Positions 16,252 through 25,197 of a DNA stretch of 64,000 bases are shown here, one piece after another. Source of the stretch: Xiashengella succiniciproducens (GTDB taxonomy: Bacteria > Bacteroidota > Bacteroidia > Bacteroidales > Marinilabiliaceae); NCBI RefSeq assembly GCF_023674465.1, contig NZ_CP098400.1:2818801-2882800 (forward strand), read 5' to 3'. The translations under genes and the position numbers were made by a program. Below the pieces are notes generated by a model. That model was not told where the DNA came from. It made no database searches and was given only the letters and a program-made list of their open reading frames with translations. Position 1 is the stretch's first letter; the number at the start of each line of letters is the position of its first letter.

Positions 16252-16435
16252 ATTTGGTTTTTGTGAGGTTTGCACCTCACAAAACAAAAAGGGAATCCGG
16301 TGATTCCGCAAGGAAAAGTCCGGAGCTGTACCCGCAGCTGTAAGTTCCATCGAAAGGTTTTGACAATACCTCCGCCACTGTTTTTTAACGGGAAGGCCGT
16401 CAAAACTGGAACAAGCCAGAAGACCTGCCAGATAC
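16252..16435 (+). promoter_or_regulatory. Cobalamin riboswitch controlling btuB-btuG
   Basis: A full adenosylcobalamin-class aptamer. The P2-like hairpin GTGAGG...CCTCAC comes first, then GGGAATCCGGTGATTCC, CCGGAGCTGTACCCGCAGCTG, GCCACTG...CGGGAAGGC, and the B12 box AGCCAGAAGACCTGCC (16414-16429). It accounts for most of the 418-nt gap before btuB. The 90 nt after it hold short inverted repeats (GTGAAA with TTTCAC near 16473-16496) that could be the expression platform. High corrinoid levels should switch off btuB and btuG. Confidence 0.92.
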
Positions 16436-16530
16436 AAGCAATGAATAATAACAAAGCTTCGGGACTAAAGCTTGTGAAACCGTTTTACACCTTTCACACA
16501 TAGCACCCTTAGCTCATTTTTTGAGTTAAA

Positions 16531-18438
16531 ATGCGTTTGTCTTTTATCTTATTCTTATTTGTGACAGCCAATGTGCTGGCAAATACCGACGTATCTGCCG
16601 TGATGGATAGCATTACACTTGACGATGTCACTGTGGTGAGCGACTACCAAAGATTTCAGCCGGGGGCCAAAATCGACCGCATCCGCAGCGAAAAGCTGCA
16701 GCACATGCCCGAAGCCGGTCTCGACCAGGCACTCATGCGCCTCTCGCCCATTTATGTAAAGGGCAATGCGGGGGGACTGGCAACCATTCGTTTTCGGGGT
16801 ACGGCGGCCAATCATACGGCCATCAAACTGGGGGGACTCAACATAAACTCACTCACGCTGGGACATGCCAACGCTTCCAACATTCCTACCTACCTTTTCG
16901 ACGACATCCATTTGCAATACGGCGGGGCATCGGCCATCAATGGCTCGGGCTCCATTGGGGGCACCGTCTATTTGGAGCAGAAAAGCATGTGGACAAAGGG
17001 GCAGCGCATGAATTTCAGCAGTACCGTCGGTTCCTTCGGCGAGCAATTTTACGGCAGCAAAATATACCTGGGCAACGGCCACTGGGAATCGGTCACCAAA
17101 GCCTACTTGTTTAGGCGGGAAAACGATTTCTATTTCAACAATCCTTACCACGAGAACTATTACACCAACCCTCAGCCCGTTAGGGAAAAGCAGCAGGGCG
17201 CGGCCATCGAGAACAAGGGCCTGATGCAGCAGTTTAATTATCGCTTCGACCCTGCCGCGACCCTTCAAAGCACCTTTTGGTATGAGGACAGCTGGCACGA
17301 GGTGCAGCCCAATATGCAATCGAACAGTCCGACAGTCCCCGAACTGCACAACAAAAACTTCCGCTCCTGGGTGGGCTACGACAACAAAAAAAATCCCGTA
17401 AGCTTTAAGCTGGGGGCAGGCTACGTGCACGATGAGCAGTTGTACCAGAAAAACGAGGACCAGCTGATCGTTACCGACCGCCTGGTCGCGGAAGCTGCTG
17501 CCGGCTACAAGCTGGCGCCCGACAAGGAGTTGAAGGCAGGCGTCCTGTACAAGTACATTGTACCGGAGGTGTACGCCTATTCCAAAGACGTGATCGACTA
17601 CGAGCAACAACTGGACCTCTACCTGTCGTACTACTTTGAGCCGGTGGAAAACCTCAAAGCCACCGTAAACGTTCGGCAAATGCTGGTGACCAATTTCAAG
17701 GCCCCCTTCACCCCTGCCTTGCTGCTTGAATACAAGGCGGCGGGCACATCAAAGCAACAGCTTTCGGTGATGGGTGGACTCTCACGCAGCTACCGCATCC
17801 CGACTTTTAACGACCGCTACTGGGGCGTGCAGGGCAATCCCAATTTGAAGGCCGAGGAGGGATTGAATGCCGAAGCGGGGTTCAGCTACCTGCGTCAGAT
17901 GGGGCACAACCACCTTAAGGCCAAGGTCAATCTCTTTTACATGGATGTGGACAACTGGATTCAATGGAGCCCGGGCTCCATTGACTGGGAAGCCCGGAAC
18001 ATCAACCGGGTGGTCAGTAAGGGATTGGAACTGCAGTTGCAGAGCCTCTTTCACCTGGGTCCGCTCGAGACAGAGTGGGGCGGCAACTATTCCTTTAATC
18101 CGGTACACGACAAGGATCAAAACGACAAACAACTAATTTATGCCCCCAGGCATAGCGGCAATTTTTACGGCGACCTAAAGTGGAAAGCGGCCGGACTGTC
18201 GGTCGACGCCAGCTACACCGGCGAACGCCTGCACAACAAAGTGGGCGATTCACTTCCTGCCCATTTCCTGACCAACCTATCGATCTGGTACCGTTTCAAT
18301 TACCGCCAACAAAGTCTGCGCCTAAGCGCACAAGTGCTCAACCTTGGCGACGTCGACTACCAAAATGAAGCCTACTACGCCATGCCGGGCCGCAGTTTCA
18401 AACTCAGCATCAGTCTGGATTTACACAACAACAAATAA
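16531..18438 (+). CDS. btuB: TonB-dependent outer-membrane corrinoid receptor BtuB
   Basis: Outer-membrane barrel that imports cobamides using TonB energy. Signal peptide about 1-17. Next come a TonB-box-like start (ITLDDVTVVSD), a plug domain (about 35-150; GGLATIRFRGTAANHTAIKLGG and SGSIGGTVYLEQ) and a 22-strand-type barrel to residue 635. It is shorter than SusC proteins and lacks the carboxypeptidase-like N-terminal domain, as expected for BtuB. The riboswitch upstream and btuG downstream support the substrate. The codons are clearly GC-richer than those of the genes to the left. Confidence 0.9.
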   Translation: MRLSFILFLFVTANVLANTDVSAVMDSITLDDVTVVSDYQRFQPGAKIDRIRSEKLQHMPEAGLDQALMRLSPIYVKGNAGGLATIRFRGTAANHTAIKLGGLNINSLTLGHANASNIPTYLFDDIHLQYGGASAINGSGSIGGTVYLEQKSMWTKGQRMNFSSTVGSFGEQFYGSKIYLGNGHWESVTKAYLFRRENDFYFNNPYHENYYTNPQPVREKQQGAAIENKGLMQQFNYRFDPAATLQSTFWYEDSWHEVQPNMQSNSPTVPELHNKNFRSWVGYDNKKNPVSFKLGAGYVHDEQLYQKNEDQLIVTDRLVAEAAAGYKLAPDKELKAGVLYKYIVPEVYAYSKDVIDYEQQLDLYLSYYFEPVENLKATVNVRQMLVTNFKAPFTPALLLEYKAAGTSKQQLSVMGGLSRSYRIPTFNDRYWGVQGNPNLKAEEGLNAEAGFSYLRQMGHNHLKAKVNLFYMDVDNWIQWSPGSIDWEARNINRVVSKGLELQLQSLFHLGPLETEWGGNYSFNPVHDKDQNDKQLIYAPRHSGNFYGDLKWKAAGLSVDASYTGERLHNKVGDSLPAHFLTNLSIWYRFNYRQQSLRLSAQVLNLGDVDYQNEAYYAMPGRSFKLSISLDLHNNK

Positions 18439-18456
18439 CCATTAATACCAACAATC

Positions 18457-19593
18457 ATGTACGCAAAAAACAGCTTTTTTCATTTCAGCAGCAAAGCACT
18501 TTGGAGTCTGGCCCTGGTGGCCGCTCTGGGCTTCAGTGCCTGTTCCGACGACGACAACGACGACCAGCCCCAACAGGAAGTCAACGAAGAAATCTCCGGG
18601 GCCTATTTCCTGAACTACGGCAGCTACGGCAACGGTGGCGCCAGCATCAGCCGCTACGACTTCCGCAAGGATGCGCTCACCAACAAATATTTTGAGGCGC
18701 AAAACCCAGGAATGACCATCAACTCGAACATTCAGTACGGCGCCGCTTACAAGGACACCATTTACCTGATGGGCAACTCGGCCGACGAACTCATATCGCT
18801 GGACCTGCACTTCAAGCCTACCGGCAATGCCGTACGCGAAGGCATTGAGAAGCCGCGCTTCTTTGTGGGCCAGGGCGACTACCTCTACATTTCGTGCTGG
18901 GGGGCCAATCCCGACTGGAGCGAAATGCCGGACTCCTACATTGCCGTTTACAATACCAAAACCCGGAAGGTGGAGGACAAGATCGCCCTGCCGGGGGGAC
19001 CGGAAGGACTGGCCATAGCCAAGGGCAAATTGTACGCGGCCCTCAACTACAGTCCAAGGGTAGCCGTGATTGACCTGAACACCGAAGCCATCGATTATAT
19101 CGACCTTCCTGCTGTCAGCTCCTATTTCGTAAACGATGCCGACGAAAACCTTTATTTGGCTTTGGTCAGCACCTATGGCGACCCCAGCGATGCGGCGGGA
19201 CTGGCCTACATCAACACCAGCACCGATGAGCTCGAGGACAATTTTGTACTCGATGGAGTCAGTGCCTCCTACGCCAGTATCCTAGCCAAAAACAGCGACG
19301 CCAGCACCCTGTACCTGACTGCGGCGGCATGGGAAGATGCAGGAGACGGAACCTGGGTGCAGAAAGGCGCCATCTACAGTTTCGACACCGAAAGTGGGGT
19401 CTTTGAGGAATTCGTAACCGGTCTCACCGGCGCCCAGGGCGTCTCAGTAAATCCAATAAACAAGGATGTTTACATTTTGCTGGGCGCCTCAGCCACCGAA
19501 GCAGGCAGCGTAAGTATTTACAACGCAGAGGGCGTTCACCAAAAGGACCTGAGCGTGGGCATCTCGCCCTACTGGACCTTGTTCCTCGACTAA
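18457..19593 (+). CDS. btuG: BtuG-like surface lipoprotein with a beta-propeller
   Basis: In Bacteroides, BtuG is a surface lipoprotein that binds cobalamin very tightly and caps BtuB. This 378-residue protein has a lipobox ending FSAC (about residue 30), followed by SDDDNDD, the acidic tail typical of surface-exported lipoproteins in this phylum. The rest is a YncE/DUF5074-type propeller with repeated short motifs such as YKDTIYLMGNSADELISLDL and GKLYAALNYSPRVAVIDL. It lies 18 bp after btuB under the riboswitch. A terminator follows. Identity as BtuG rests on architecture and position. Confidence 0.8.
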   Translation: MYAKNSFFHFSSKALWSLALVAALGFSACSDDDNDDQPQQEVNEEISGAYFLNYGSYGNGGASISRYDFRKDALTNKYFEAQNPGMTINSNIQYGAAYKDTIYLMGNSADELISLDLHFKPTGNAVREGIEKPRFFVGQGDYLYISCWGANPDWSEMPDSYIAVYNTKTRKVEDKIALPGGPEGLAIAKGKLYAALNYSPRVAVIDLNTEAIDYIDLPAVSSYFVNDADENLYLALVSTYGDPSDAAGLAYINTSTDELEDNFVLDGVSASYASILAKNSDASTLYLTAAAWEDAGDGTWVQKGAIYSFDTESGVFEEFVTGLTGAQGVSVNPINKDVYILLGASATEAGSVSIYNAEGVHQKDLSVGISPYWTLFLD

Positions 19594-19621
19594 ATCAAGG
19601 ATTTGATTATCTGTCCGATAA

Positions 19622-19664
19622 GTCCCGGGTGCCGTGCAACGGCACAGTTCCCGGGATTTTCTTA
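19622..19664 (+). terminator. Terminator between btuG and cobU
   Basis: TCCCGGG pairs with CCCGGGA and, inside, TGCCGT pairs with ACGGCA; TTTTCTT follows. It separates the riboswitch-controlled uptake genes from the assembly genes, although read-through is possible. Confidence 0.7.
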
Positions 19665-19677
19665 AAACCACAAACCT

Positions 19678-20184
19678 ATGGCAGTCACCTTTATCAGCGG
19701 GGGACAACGTTCCGGCAAGAGTTCCTACGCCCAACAACTGGCCGAAGCAAGCAGCAAGCAGCCGGTGTATCTGGCCACGGCCCGGCACTGGGACGAGGAC
19801 TTTAGCCAACGCATCGAGCGCCACCAACGCGACCGGGGTCCACAATGGACCACCGTGGAGGAGGAAAAGCACCTGGGACGCGTCGCCCTGGAAAAGCGCA
19901 CCGTGCTGCTCGACTGCATTACCCTCTGGCTTACGAATATTTTTCACGACAACAGCTACGATGTGGAGGCCTCCCTGCAGGTGGCCAAAAACGAATGGGA
20001 ACTCTTACTGAAGAAAAACAACGAGCTGATTGTCGTCAGCAACGAATTGGGCATGGGCATCCATGCCCGGGACGAAGTCTCCCGAAAATTCACCGACCTG
20101 CAGGGCTGGATGAACCAGCACATTGCCCGTCGGGCCGACCGCGTAATACTTATGGTTTCCGGTCTGCCCTTAATCATTAAATAA
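19678..20184 (+). CDS. cobU: Adenosylcobinamide kinase / adenosylcobinamide-phosphate guanylyltransferase
   Basis: Phosphorylates adenosylcobinamide and then transfers GMP to it, giving adenosylcobinamide-GDP for the nucleotide-loop pathway. The P-loop GGQRSGKSS is at residues 8-16. TARHWDEDFSQRIERHQRDR holds the histidine that carries the guanylyl group in this family, and LTNIFHD and SNELGMGIHA are conserved too. The 168 residues match the usual length of about 170-180. It begins 14 bp after the T-run of the terminator and is followed by cobT. Confidence 0.93.
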   Translation: MAVTFISGGQRSGKSSYAQQLAEASSKQPVYLATARHWDEDFSQRIERHQRDRGPQWTTVEEEKHLGRVALEKRTVLLDCITLWLTNIFHDNSYDVEASLQVAKNEWELLLKKNNELIVVSNELGMGIHARDEVSRKFTDLQGWMNQHIARRADRVILMVSGLPLIIK

Positions 20185-20237
20185 ACGCAGTCAAAACACT
20201 ACAAGCTAAATCTTTCAAAATCATCAATTTCCATCCC

Positions 20238-21248
20238 ATGACCACCCAAAACATACAACAAGCGCTGCGACACAAAATTGACAACAAGACCAAACCCCAC
20301 GGGGCCTTGGGCGAACTGGAAGCTTTGGCCTTTAAGGTAGGCTGCATCCAAAACAGCCTCTCGCCCCAACTGCGCCAACCCACCATGCTGGTCTTCGCAG
20401 CCGACCACGGATTGGCCGACGAAAAAATCAGTCCCTACCCCAAAGACGTTACCTGGCAAATGGCCATGAACTTTGTAGCCGGAGGCGCAGCCATCAGCGT
20501 TTTCTGTCGACAAAACGGCATTGCGCTGAAGGTCATCGACGCCGGCGTCGATTACGACTTCCCTGTCGACAGTCCCATCGTGCCTTCAAAAATTGCGCGC
20601 GGCTCGCGCAACATGCGTAAAGAACCGGCCATGACCACCGGCGAGTGCGAAAAAGCACTGGCTGCCGGTCGCGCCTTTGTGCGTGCCGAAGCCGAAGCCG
20701 GATGCAACACCATTGGTTTTGGCGAAATGGGCATCGGCAACACCTCGCCCTCTTCACTTTTGATGCACCGCTTTTTGGGGCTGCCCATAGAGACTTGCAC
20801 GGGAGCAGGTGCCGGGATGCGGGGCGAGCAGCTGAGCTACAAGCAACAGGTACTCAAAGAGATTTCTGAAAAATACGACCCGCAAACGCCCCTGGAGACG
20901 CTGGCGACTTTTGGGGGACTGGAAATTGCGATGATGGTGGGGGCCTACCTGGAGGCGCGTGAACAAGGCATGGTCATACTGGCCGATGGCTTTATTTCTA
21001 CCGTCAGTCTGCTGACGGCCTGTCAATTCAACCCGAAAGTAAGCGAGAATGTGGTCTTTTGCCACCAAAGCGATGAGCAGGGACACAGCCTCTTACTGCA
21101 GCACTTTGGCGCCCGTCCCATCCTGCAGCTGGGCATGCGTGTAGGCGAAGGCACCGGCGTTGCAGTTGCCCTGCCCGTGCTCCAAAGCGCTGTAAAATTC
21201 CTCAACGAAATGGCCAGCTTTGAAGATGCCGGCGTTTCCAACAAGTAA
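20238..21248 (+). CDS. cobT: Nicotinate-nucleotide:dimethylbenzimidazole phosphoribosyltransferase
   Basis: Activates the lower-ligand base to its alpha-ribotide. Length 336. KPHGALGELEALAF, FAADHGLADE, FGEMGIGNTSPSSLL and GMRVGEGTGVAVALPVL match the family, and the last contains the catalytic glutamate. Which base is used cannot be read from sequence. It lies 53 bp after cobU on the same strand. A strong hairpin follows before cobS. Confidence 0.95.
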   Translation: MTTQNIQQALRHKIDNKTKPHGALGELEALAFKVGCIQNSLSPQLRQPTMLVFAADHGLADEKISPYPKDVTWQMAMNFVAGGAAISVFCRQNGIALKVIDAGVDYDFPVDSPIVPSKIARGSRNMRKEPAMTTGECEKALAAGRAFVRAEAEAGCNTIGFGEMGIGNTSPSSLLMHRFLGLPIETCTGAGAGMRGEQLSYKQQVLKEISEKYDPQTPLETLATFGGLEIAMMVGAYLEAREQGMVILADGFISTVSLLTACQFNPKVSENVVFCHQSDEQGHSLLLQHFGARPILQLGMRVGEGTGVAVALPVLQSAVKFLNEMASFEDAGVSNK

Positions 21249-21289
21249 ATAGACCCTGCAGTCCTACAAAATTACCCACCCAAAACCAA

Positions 21290-21332
21290 AACAGCAGGCA
21301 GCCGACCCCGCTCGGTCTGTCTGCTGTTCTTA
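21290..21332 (+). terminator. Terminator between cobT and cobS
   Basis: AACAGCAG pairs with CTGCTGTT, with further inner pairs (CAG with CTG, CGA with TCG); TCTTAA follows. The T-run is short, so termination may be partial. Confidence 0.55.
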
Positions 21333-21403
21333 ACTGAGTTTAAAAAACGTCCTCAATTTTGTGTAGTTTTAAGGTTCCAAAACACCAAAACCAAAACAGC
21401 GAC

Positions 21404-22153
21404 ATGCACATCTTTTTCACCGCACTGATGTTTTTCACGCGCATTCCCGTGCCGGCCTCGCTGCCCTATTCACCGGGACTGCTGAATAAAGCGCTGCGCT
21501 TCTTCCCACTGGTAGGGGCATTGGTCGGTGCCCTGGGTGCCGGAGCCCTTTGGCTGGCCCTGCTTGTGCTGCCCCTGCCTTTGGCCCTCTTGTTGAGCAT
21601 CCTGGCGACCATTTTCATCACCGGGGCTTTTCATGAGGACGGTTTCGCCGATTTTTGCGACGGTTACGGGGGCGGTATGACGACCGAACGCATTCTCGAC
21701 ATCATGAAGGAGAGTCGCCTGGGCACCTACGGAACGGTGGGACTTCTGGCCATACTGACGACCAAATACACGGCCCTGCTGCACCTCCCCCCTTCCGAAA
21801 TATTTGGACTGCTGATAGCGGGCCACACCCTGAGTCGCCTCCTTCCGGTGCTGCTGGTACGCACCACCCCCTACATCCGCGAGGATGCCCTCAGCAAGGC
21901 CAAGCCCATTGGCAATGAGGTCAACACCGTCTCCCTCTGGATAGCGAGTCTGACTGCCCTCCCCTTTCTACTGCTCCTGCCCCTTCAACTTACGGTCCTG
22001 CTGCTTCCCGCAGCTCTGCTCGTTTACTGGCACTTTCGCCACTACATCATGAAGCGTACCGGAGGCTACAGCGGCGATGTACTCGGCGCCCTGCAGCAAC
22101 TTGTTGAAATCACCCTGTACGTAGTCGCAGTTATTTATTACAACCATTTTTAA
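21404..22153 (+). CDS. cobS: Adenosylcobinamide-GDP ribazoletransferase (cobalamin-5'-phosphate synthase)
   Basis: Integral membrane enzyme that joins adenosylcobinamide-GDP and the alpha-ribotide of the base. From the ATG at 21404 it has 249 residues; an in-frame codon at 21359 would add 15 residues that do not look like the family, so I use the ATG. The hallmark DGFADFCDGYGGG (79-91) supplies the acidic metal site. Five or more hydrophobic segments surround it. The cobC gene starts 3 bp after the stop. Confidence 0.93.
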   Translation: MHIFFTALMFFTRIPVPASLPYSPGLLNKALRFFPLVGALVGALGAGALWLALLVLPLPLALLLSILATIFITGAFHEDGFADFCDGYGGGMTTERILDIMKESRLGTYGTVGLLAILTTKYTALLHLPPSEIFGLLIAGHTLSRLLPVLLVRTTPYIREDALSKAKPIGNEVNTVSLWIASLTALPFLLLLPLQLTVLLLPAALLVYWHFRHYIMKRTGGYSGDVLGALQQLVEITLYVVAVIYYNHF

Positions 22154-22156
22154 GCC

Positions 22157-22693
22157 ATGCAACTCACGCTCTTACGTCACATCCAGACCCAGGCCCCGGA
22201 GGGACTCTGTTACGGACAAAGCGAACCGCCGCTGCCGGACGATTTCGAAAAGCAGCACCGCCAGCTGGCCCGGGCCCTGCAGAAGAAGAAATTCCACGCC
22301 ATCTATTCCAGTCCCCTTAGCCGTTGCGCCCTGCTGGCCCAAGCCATTGCCGGCGACCAAAAGGTGCTGATGGATGAACGCTTGATGGAACTCAATTTTG
22401 GCGACTGGGAGGGCTTGCATTGGAGCGAAATTGAGCAAAAGCCCGAAGCGCAGGCCTTCTTCGACGACTACCTGCGCTGCGCGCCGCCCGGAGGAGAGTC
22501 TTTCGAGGATCTCATTGTCCGCATCGAAGCCTTTTTAAGAGACCTCAAAAAGAAACATCCCCGTCAGCAAATCCTCGTAGTGAGTCACGGCGGTCCCATC
22601 CGCGTGGTACACGGATTGGCCGAAAATTTATCGCCGGAGCACTATTTCAACCGTCAGGTGGCCTACGGACACCTGGCACAAATCTGCCTTTAA
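22157..22693 (+). CDS. cobC: Alpha-ribazole phosphatase (histidine phosphatase family)
   Basis: Removes the phosphate in the last step of the nucleotide-loop pathway. The catalytic RH pair is residues 7-8 (LTLLRHIQT), the second histidine is H144 (VVSHGGP), and the region ELNFGDWEGL is typical. Length 178. Context decides between CobC and other members of this superfamily. Its stop overlaps the cbiP start as TAATG. Confidence 0.88.
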   Translation: MQLTLLRHIQTQAPEGLCYGQSEPPLPDDFEKQHRQLARALQKKKFHAIYSSPLSRCALLAQAIAGDQKVLMDERLMELNFGDWEGLHWSEIEQKPEAQAFFDDYLRCAPPGGESFEDLIVRIEAFLRDLKKKHPRQQILVVSHGGPIRVVHGLAENLSPEHYFNRQVAYGHLAQICL

Positions 22694-24165
22694 TGACCAA
22701 ACAAGAAACTTTGCGTCCCCTGATGTTTGTCGGTACCGGCTCCGATGTGGGCAAATCGGTGCTTACGGCCGCTTTTGGTCGACTGCTGCTGCAGGAAGGC
22801 TACCGACCGGCCCCCTTCAAGGCCCAAAATATGTCGCTCAACAGCGGAGCCAGTCCCGAAGGCCTGGAAATGGGCCGCGCTCAAGTGGTGCAGGCCGAGG
22901 CCTGCGGAATCAGTCCCTCCGTCCACATGAACCCCATCCTCCTCAAACCCACCGGCGATAAAGTGAGCCAGCTCGTACTCCTGGGCAAGCCGGCCGGGGA
23001 CCAAAGCGCGCAGGAATATTTTAACCGGGGCGACCGCGACGCCCTCTTCGAAGTGGCCATGCAGTCGTGTCGCAGACTGATGGAGCGCTACAGTCCCCTG
23101 CTGATTGAAGGCGCCGGATCCATTTCGGAAGTGAATTTGTGGGACCGCGACATCACCAACCTGCGGGTGGCTGAGGCGGTGGATGCGGCGGTGATTCTGG
23201 TGGCCGACATCGACCGGGGCGGGGTCTTTGGCTCGGTGTATGGCTCCATTCAACTGCTGCCACCCAAGTACCGGCGCTTGATTAAGGGCATCCTCATCAA
23301 CAAGTTTCGGGGCGATGCCGAACTTTTCGAAGATGGCCGAAGCATGCTGGAAGAACTGACCGGCGTGCCGGTGATTGGCGTAGTGCCCTACTTTCGCGAT
23401 ATTTTTATTGAACAGGAAGATTCGGTGGTGCTCGACCACATGAAGCAGGGACCTCAGGAAGGAAAAATTAATGTTGGTGTGGTGGCCCTGCCCCACATGT
23501 CCAACTTCACCGACTTCGATACCCTGCAGCAAGTGGAGGAAGTGCAAGTCTTTTACCTGCGGGAGGCTAAGGCGGTAAAGGACGCAGACATCGTACTGCT
23601 CCCCGGCTCAAAAAGCACCATCGCCGACCTGCTGTATCTGCGCCAAAACGGCATGGAAGCCGCCATTCTACAGCACCACCAGTCCAACAAGCCGCTCTAC
23701 GGCATTTGCGGCGGCTTTCAGATGATGGGCCAAAGCATTGCCGATCCGCAGGGTGTGGAGGGTGCGGTCAAAGAAGTGCGGGGCATGGGTATTTTGCCGG
23801 TAAAAACGGTATTGGGGACGGACAAGAAGACCGAGGTCTGCCGGTTCCACTTTCTGGACCAGCCGACCGTGAGCGGTCGCGGTTACGAAATTCACATGGG
23901 CAGGACTACCGGCGGTGACGCACTTTGCCGCCTGGACGACGGCAGCAAAGATGGCGCTCGTCTGAACGCGCGCTGCTGGGGCACCTACATCCATGGGATT
24001 CTCGACAACGAAGCCGTCCTTCAGGAAATCCTCCAAATTGTGCGTCCCGGCATCCGGGTCAGGGCCGATTATGCGGCCCTGAAGGAAAAGGGCTTCGACC
24101 AGCTGGCCGACTTGCTGCGCAGGCACATCGACCTGCCCTATATTTACCAACTGCTTCAAAAATAA
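22693..24165 (+). CDS. cbiP: Adenosylcobyric acid synthase
   Basis: Amidates four carboxylates of adenosylcobyrinic acid a,c-diamide, using glutamine. The N-terminal ATPase has a P-loop GTGSDVGKS (14-22); the C-terminal glutamine amidotransferase has the nucleophile C339 in GICGGFQ and H434 in YIHGILDN. Length 490, normal (also called CobQ). This step comes before cobinamide. Its presence means that the cell either makes the ring elsewhere in the genome or salvages cobyrinic-acid-level precursors. Confidence 0.95.
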   Translation: MTKQETLRPLMFVGTGSDVGKSVLTAAFGRLLLQEGYRPAPFKAQNMSLNSGASPEGLEMGRAQVVQAEACGISPSVHMNPILLKPTGDKVSQLVLLGKPAGDQSAQEYFNRGDRDALFEVAMQSCRRLMERYSPLLIEGAGSISEVNLWDRDITNLRVAEAVDAAVILVADIDRGGVFGSVYGSIQLLPPKYRRLIKGILINKFRGDAELFEDGRSMLEELTGVPVIGVVPYFRDIFIEQEDSVVLDHMKQGPQEGKINVGVVALPHMSNFTDFDTLQQVEEVQVFYLREAKAVKDADIVLLPGSKSTIADLLYLRQNGMEAAILQHHQSNKPLYGICGGFQMMGQSIADPQGVEGAVKEVRGMGILPVKTVLGTDKKTEVCRFHFLDQPTVSGRGYEIHMGRTTGGDALCRLDDGSKDGARLNARCWGTYIHGILDNEAVLQEILQIVRPGIRVRADYAALKEKGFDQLADLLRRHIDLPYIYQLLQK

Positions 24166-24171
24166 GTCACC

Positions 24172-25197
24172 ATGTTGCAGGGCCACGGCAATAACCGCAA
24201 TGCGTTTCCCGGAAAAATAAGCTGCGATTTCAGCTCCAATGTGCTGCCGGCAGCTCTGCCGGGCGACTTGCTGGAGCATTTGAAAGGGCGACTCGAAACG
24301 TTGAGCGACTACCCCGAGGTGGATGCCGCAAGTGCCGCCCGCTGTCTGCAAACCCAACACGCGGCCAGCGGAGCAGGAGTCCTGGTGACCAACGGCAGTA
24401 CCGAGGCCTTTTACCTCCTGGCCCACCTGTTCCGTGGTGCCCGCTCGGGCATTGTGCTTCCCTCCTTTGCCGAATACGAAGACGCCGCCCGCTGCTACCG
24501 GCATCAAATCAGTTTCCTAAAGGCAGAAGCGGTGAATGTAAAGAACTGCCGGCAACTGGACCTCCTATGGCTGGGGCAGCCGAACAATCCCGACGGTCGC
24601 TGCTGGTCGCCCCACTTCCTGCGCGAATTGGCGCAGTCCCTGCCGCAGACCACCCTCCTGATCGACGAAGCCTACCAGGAACTCTGCTCAGACGCTGAGG
24701 GTCTGACCACCCAAGTCCTGCCCCCCAATATGGTGGTGGTACGCTCCCTCACCAAGATCTATGGTCTGGCGGGACTCCGGGCCGGCTATCTGCTGGCTCA
24801 GGGAAAGCTGCTGGAAAAGCTGCAGCCCCTGCGCATGCCCTGGAGCGTGAACAGCCTGGCCCTGGCGGCCATCACCTGGCTGCATGCCCATCCGACCGAC
24901 CATAAGCCACAAATCAACGAAACGCTGTCCGAAGCCCGGAAGCTGCAAAAAGCCCTGCGCCAAAGGCCGGAGCTGGAGGTAACGCCCTCTGCCTGCAACT
25001 TTTTTCTGACACGTACCCGGGTGGGCACGGCGGCGGACCTACAGCGCTATTTGGTGGCGGAGCACGGACTCCTAATCAGAAATGCCGATAATTTCCGGGG
25101 ACTGGGTCCGGGTCATTTTCGGGTGGCGGCGCAGACGCCCGCCGCCAATCTGCAACTGCAAAAGGCCATAGTAGAATGGTTGAATCAGCAACAATAA
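24172..25197 (+). CDS. cobD: Threonine-phosphate decarboxylase (CobD aminotransferase fold)
   Basis: PLP enzyme that makes (R)-1-amino-2-propanol phosphate, the linker joined to the corrin by CbiB. The lysine K195 in VRSLTKIYGLAGLRAGYL binds PLP, and LIDEAYQEL and TNGSTEAFYLL are class I/II aminotransferase motifs. Length 341. Histidinol-phosphate aminotransferase is the closest alternative; the cob context makes CobD far more likely. It overlaps cbiB by 22 bp. Confidence 0.9.
   Translation: MLQGHGNNRNAFPGKISCDFSSNVLPAALPGDLLEHLKGRLETLSDYPEVDAASAARCLQTQHAASGAGVLVTNGSTEAFYLLAHLFRGARSGIVLPSFAEYEDAARCYRHQISFLKAEAVNVKNCRQLDLLWLGQPNNPDGRCWSPHFLRELAQSLPQTTLLIDEAYQELCSDAEGLTTQVLPPNMVVVRSLTKIYGLAGLRAGYLLAQGKLLEKLQPLRMPWSVNSLALAAITWLHAHPTDHKPQINETLSEARKLQKALRQRPELEVTPSACNFFLTRTRVGTAADLQRYLVAEHGLLIRNADNFRGLGPGHFRVAAQTPAANLQLQKAIVEWLNQQQ

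Noticed and set aside
16849..17679. 276-residue minus-strand open frame inside btuB
   Set aside because: Antisense shadow caused by high GC at third codon positions, as are similar frames opposite cbiP (22690-23547) and its neighbours.
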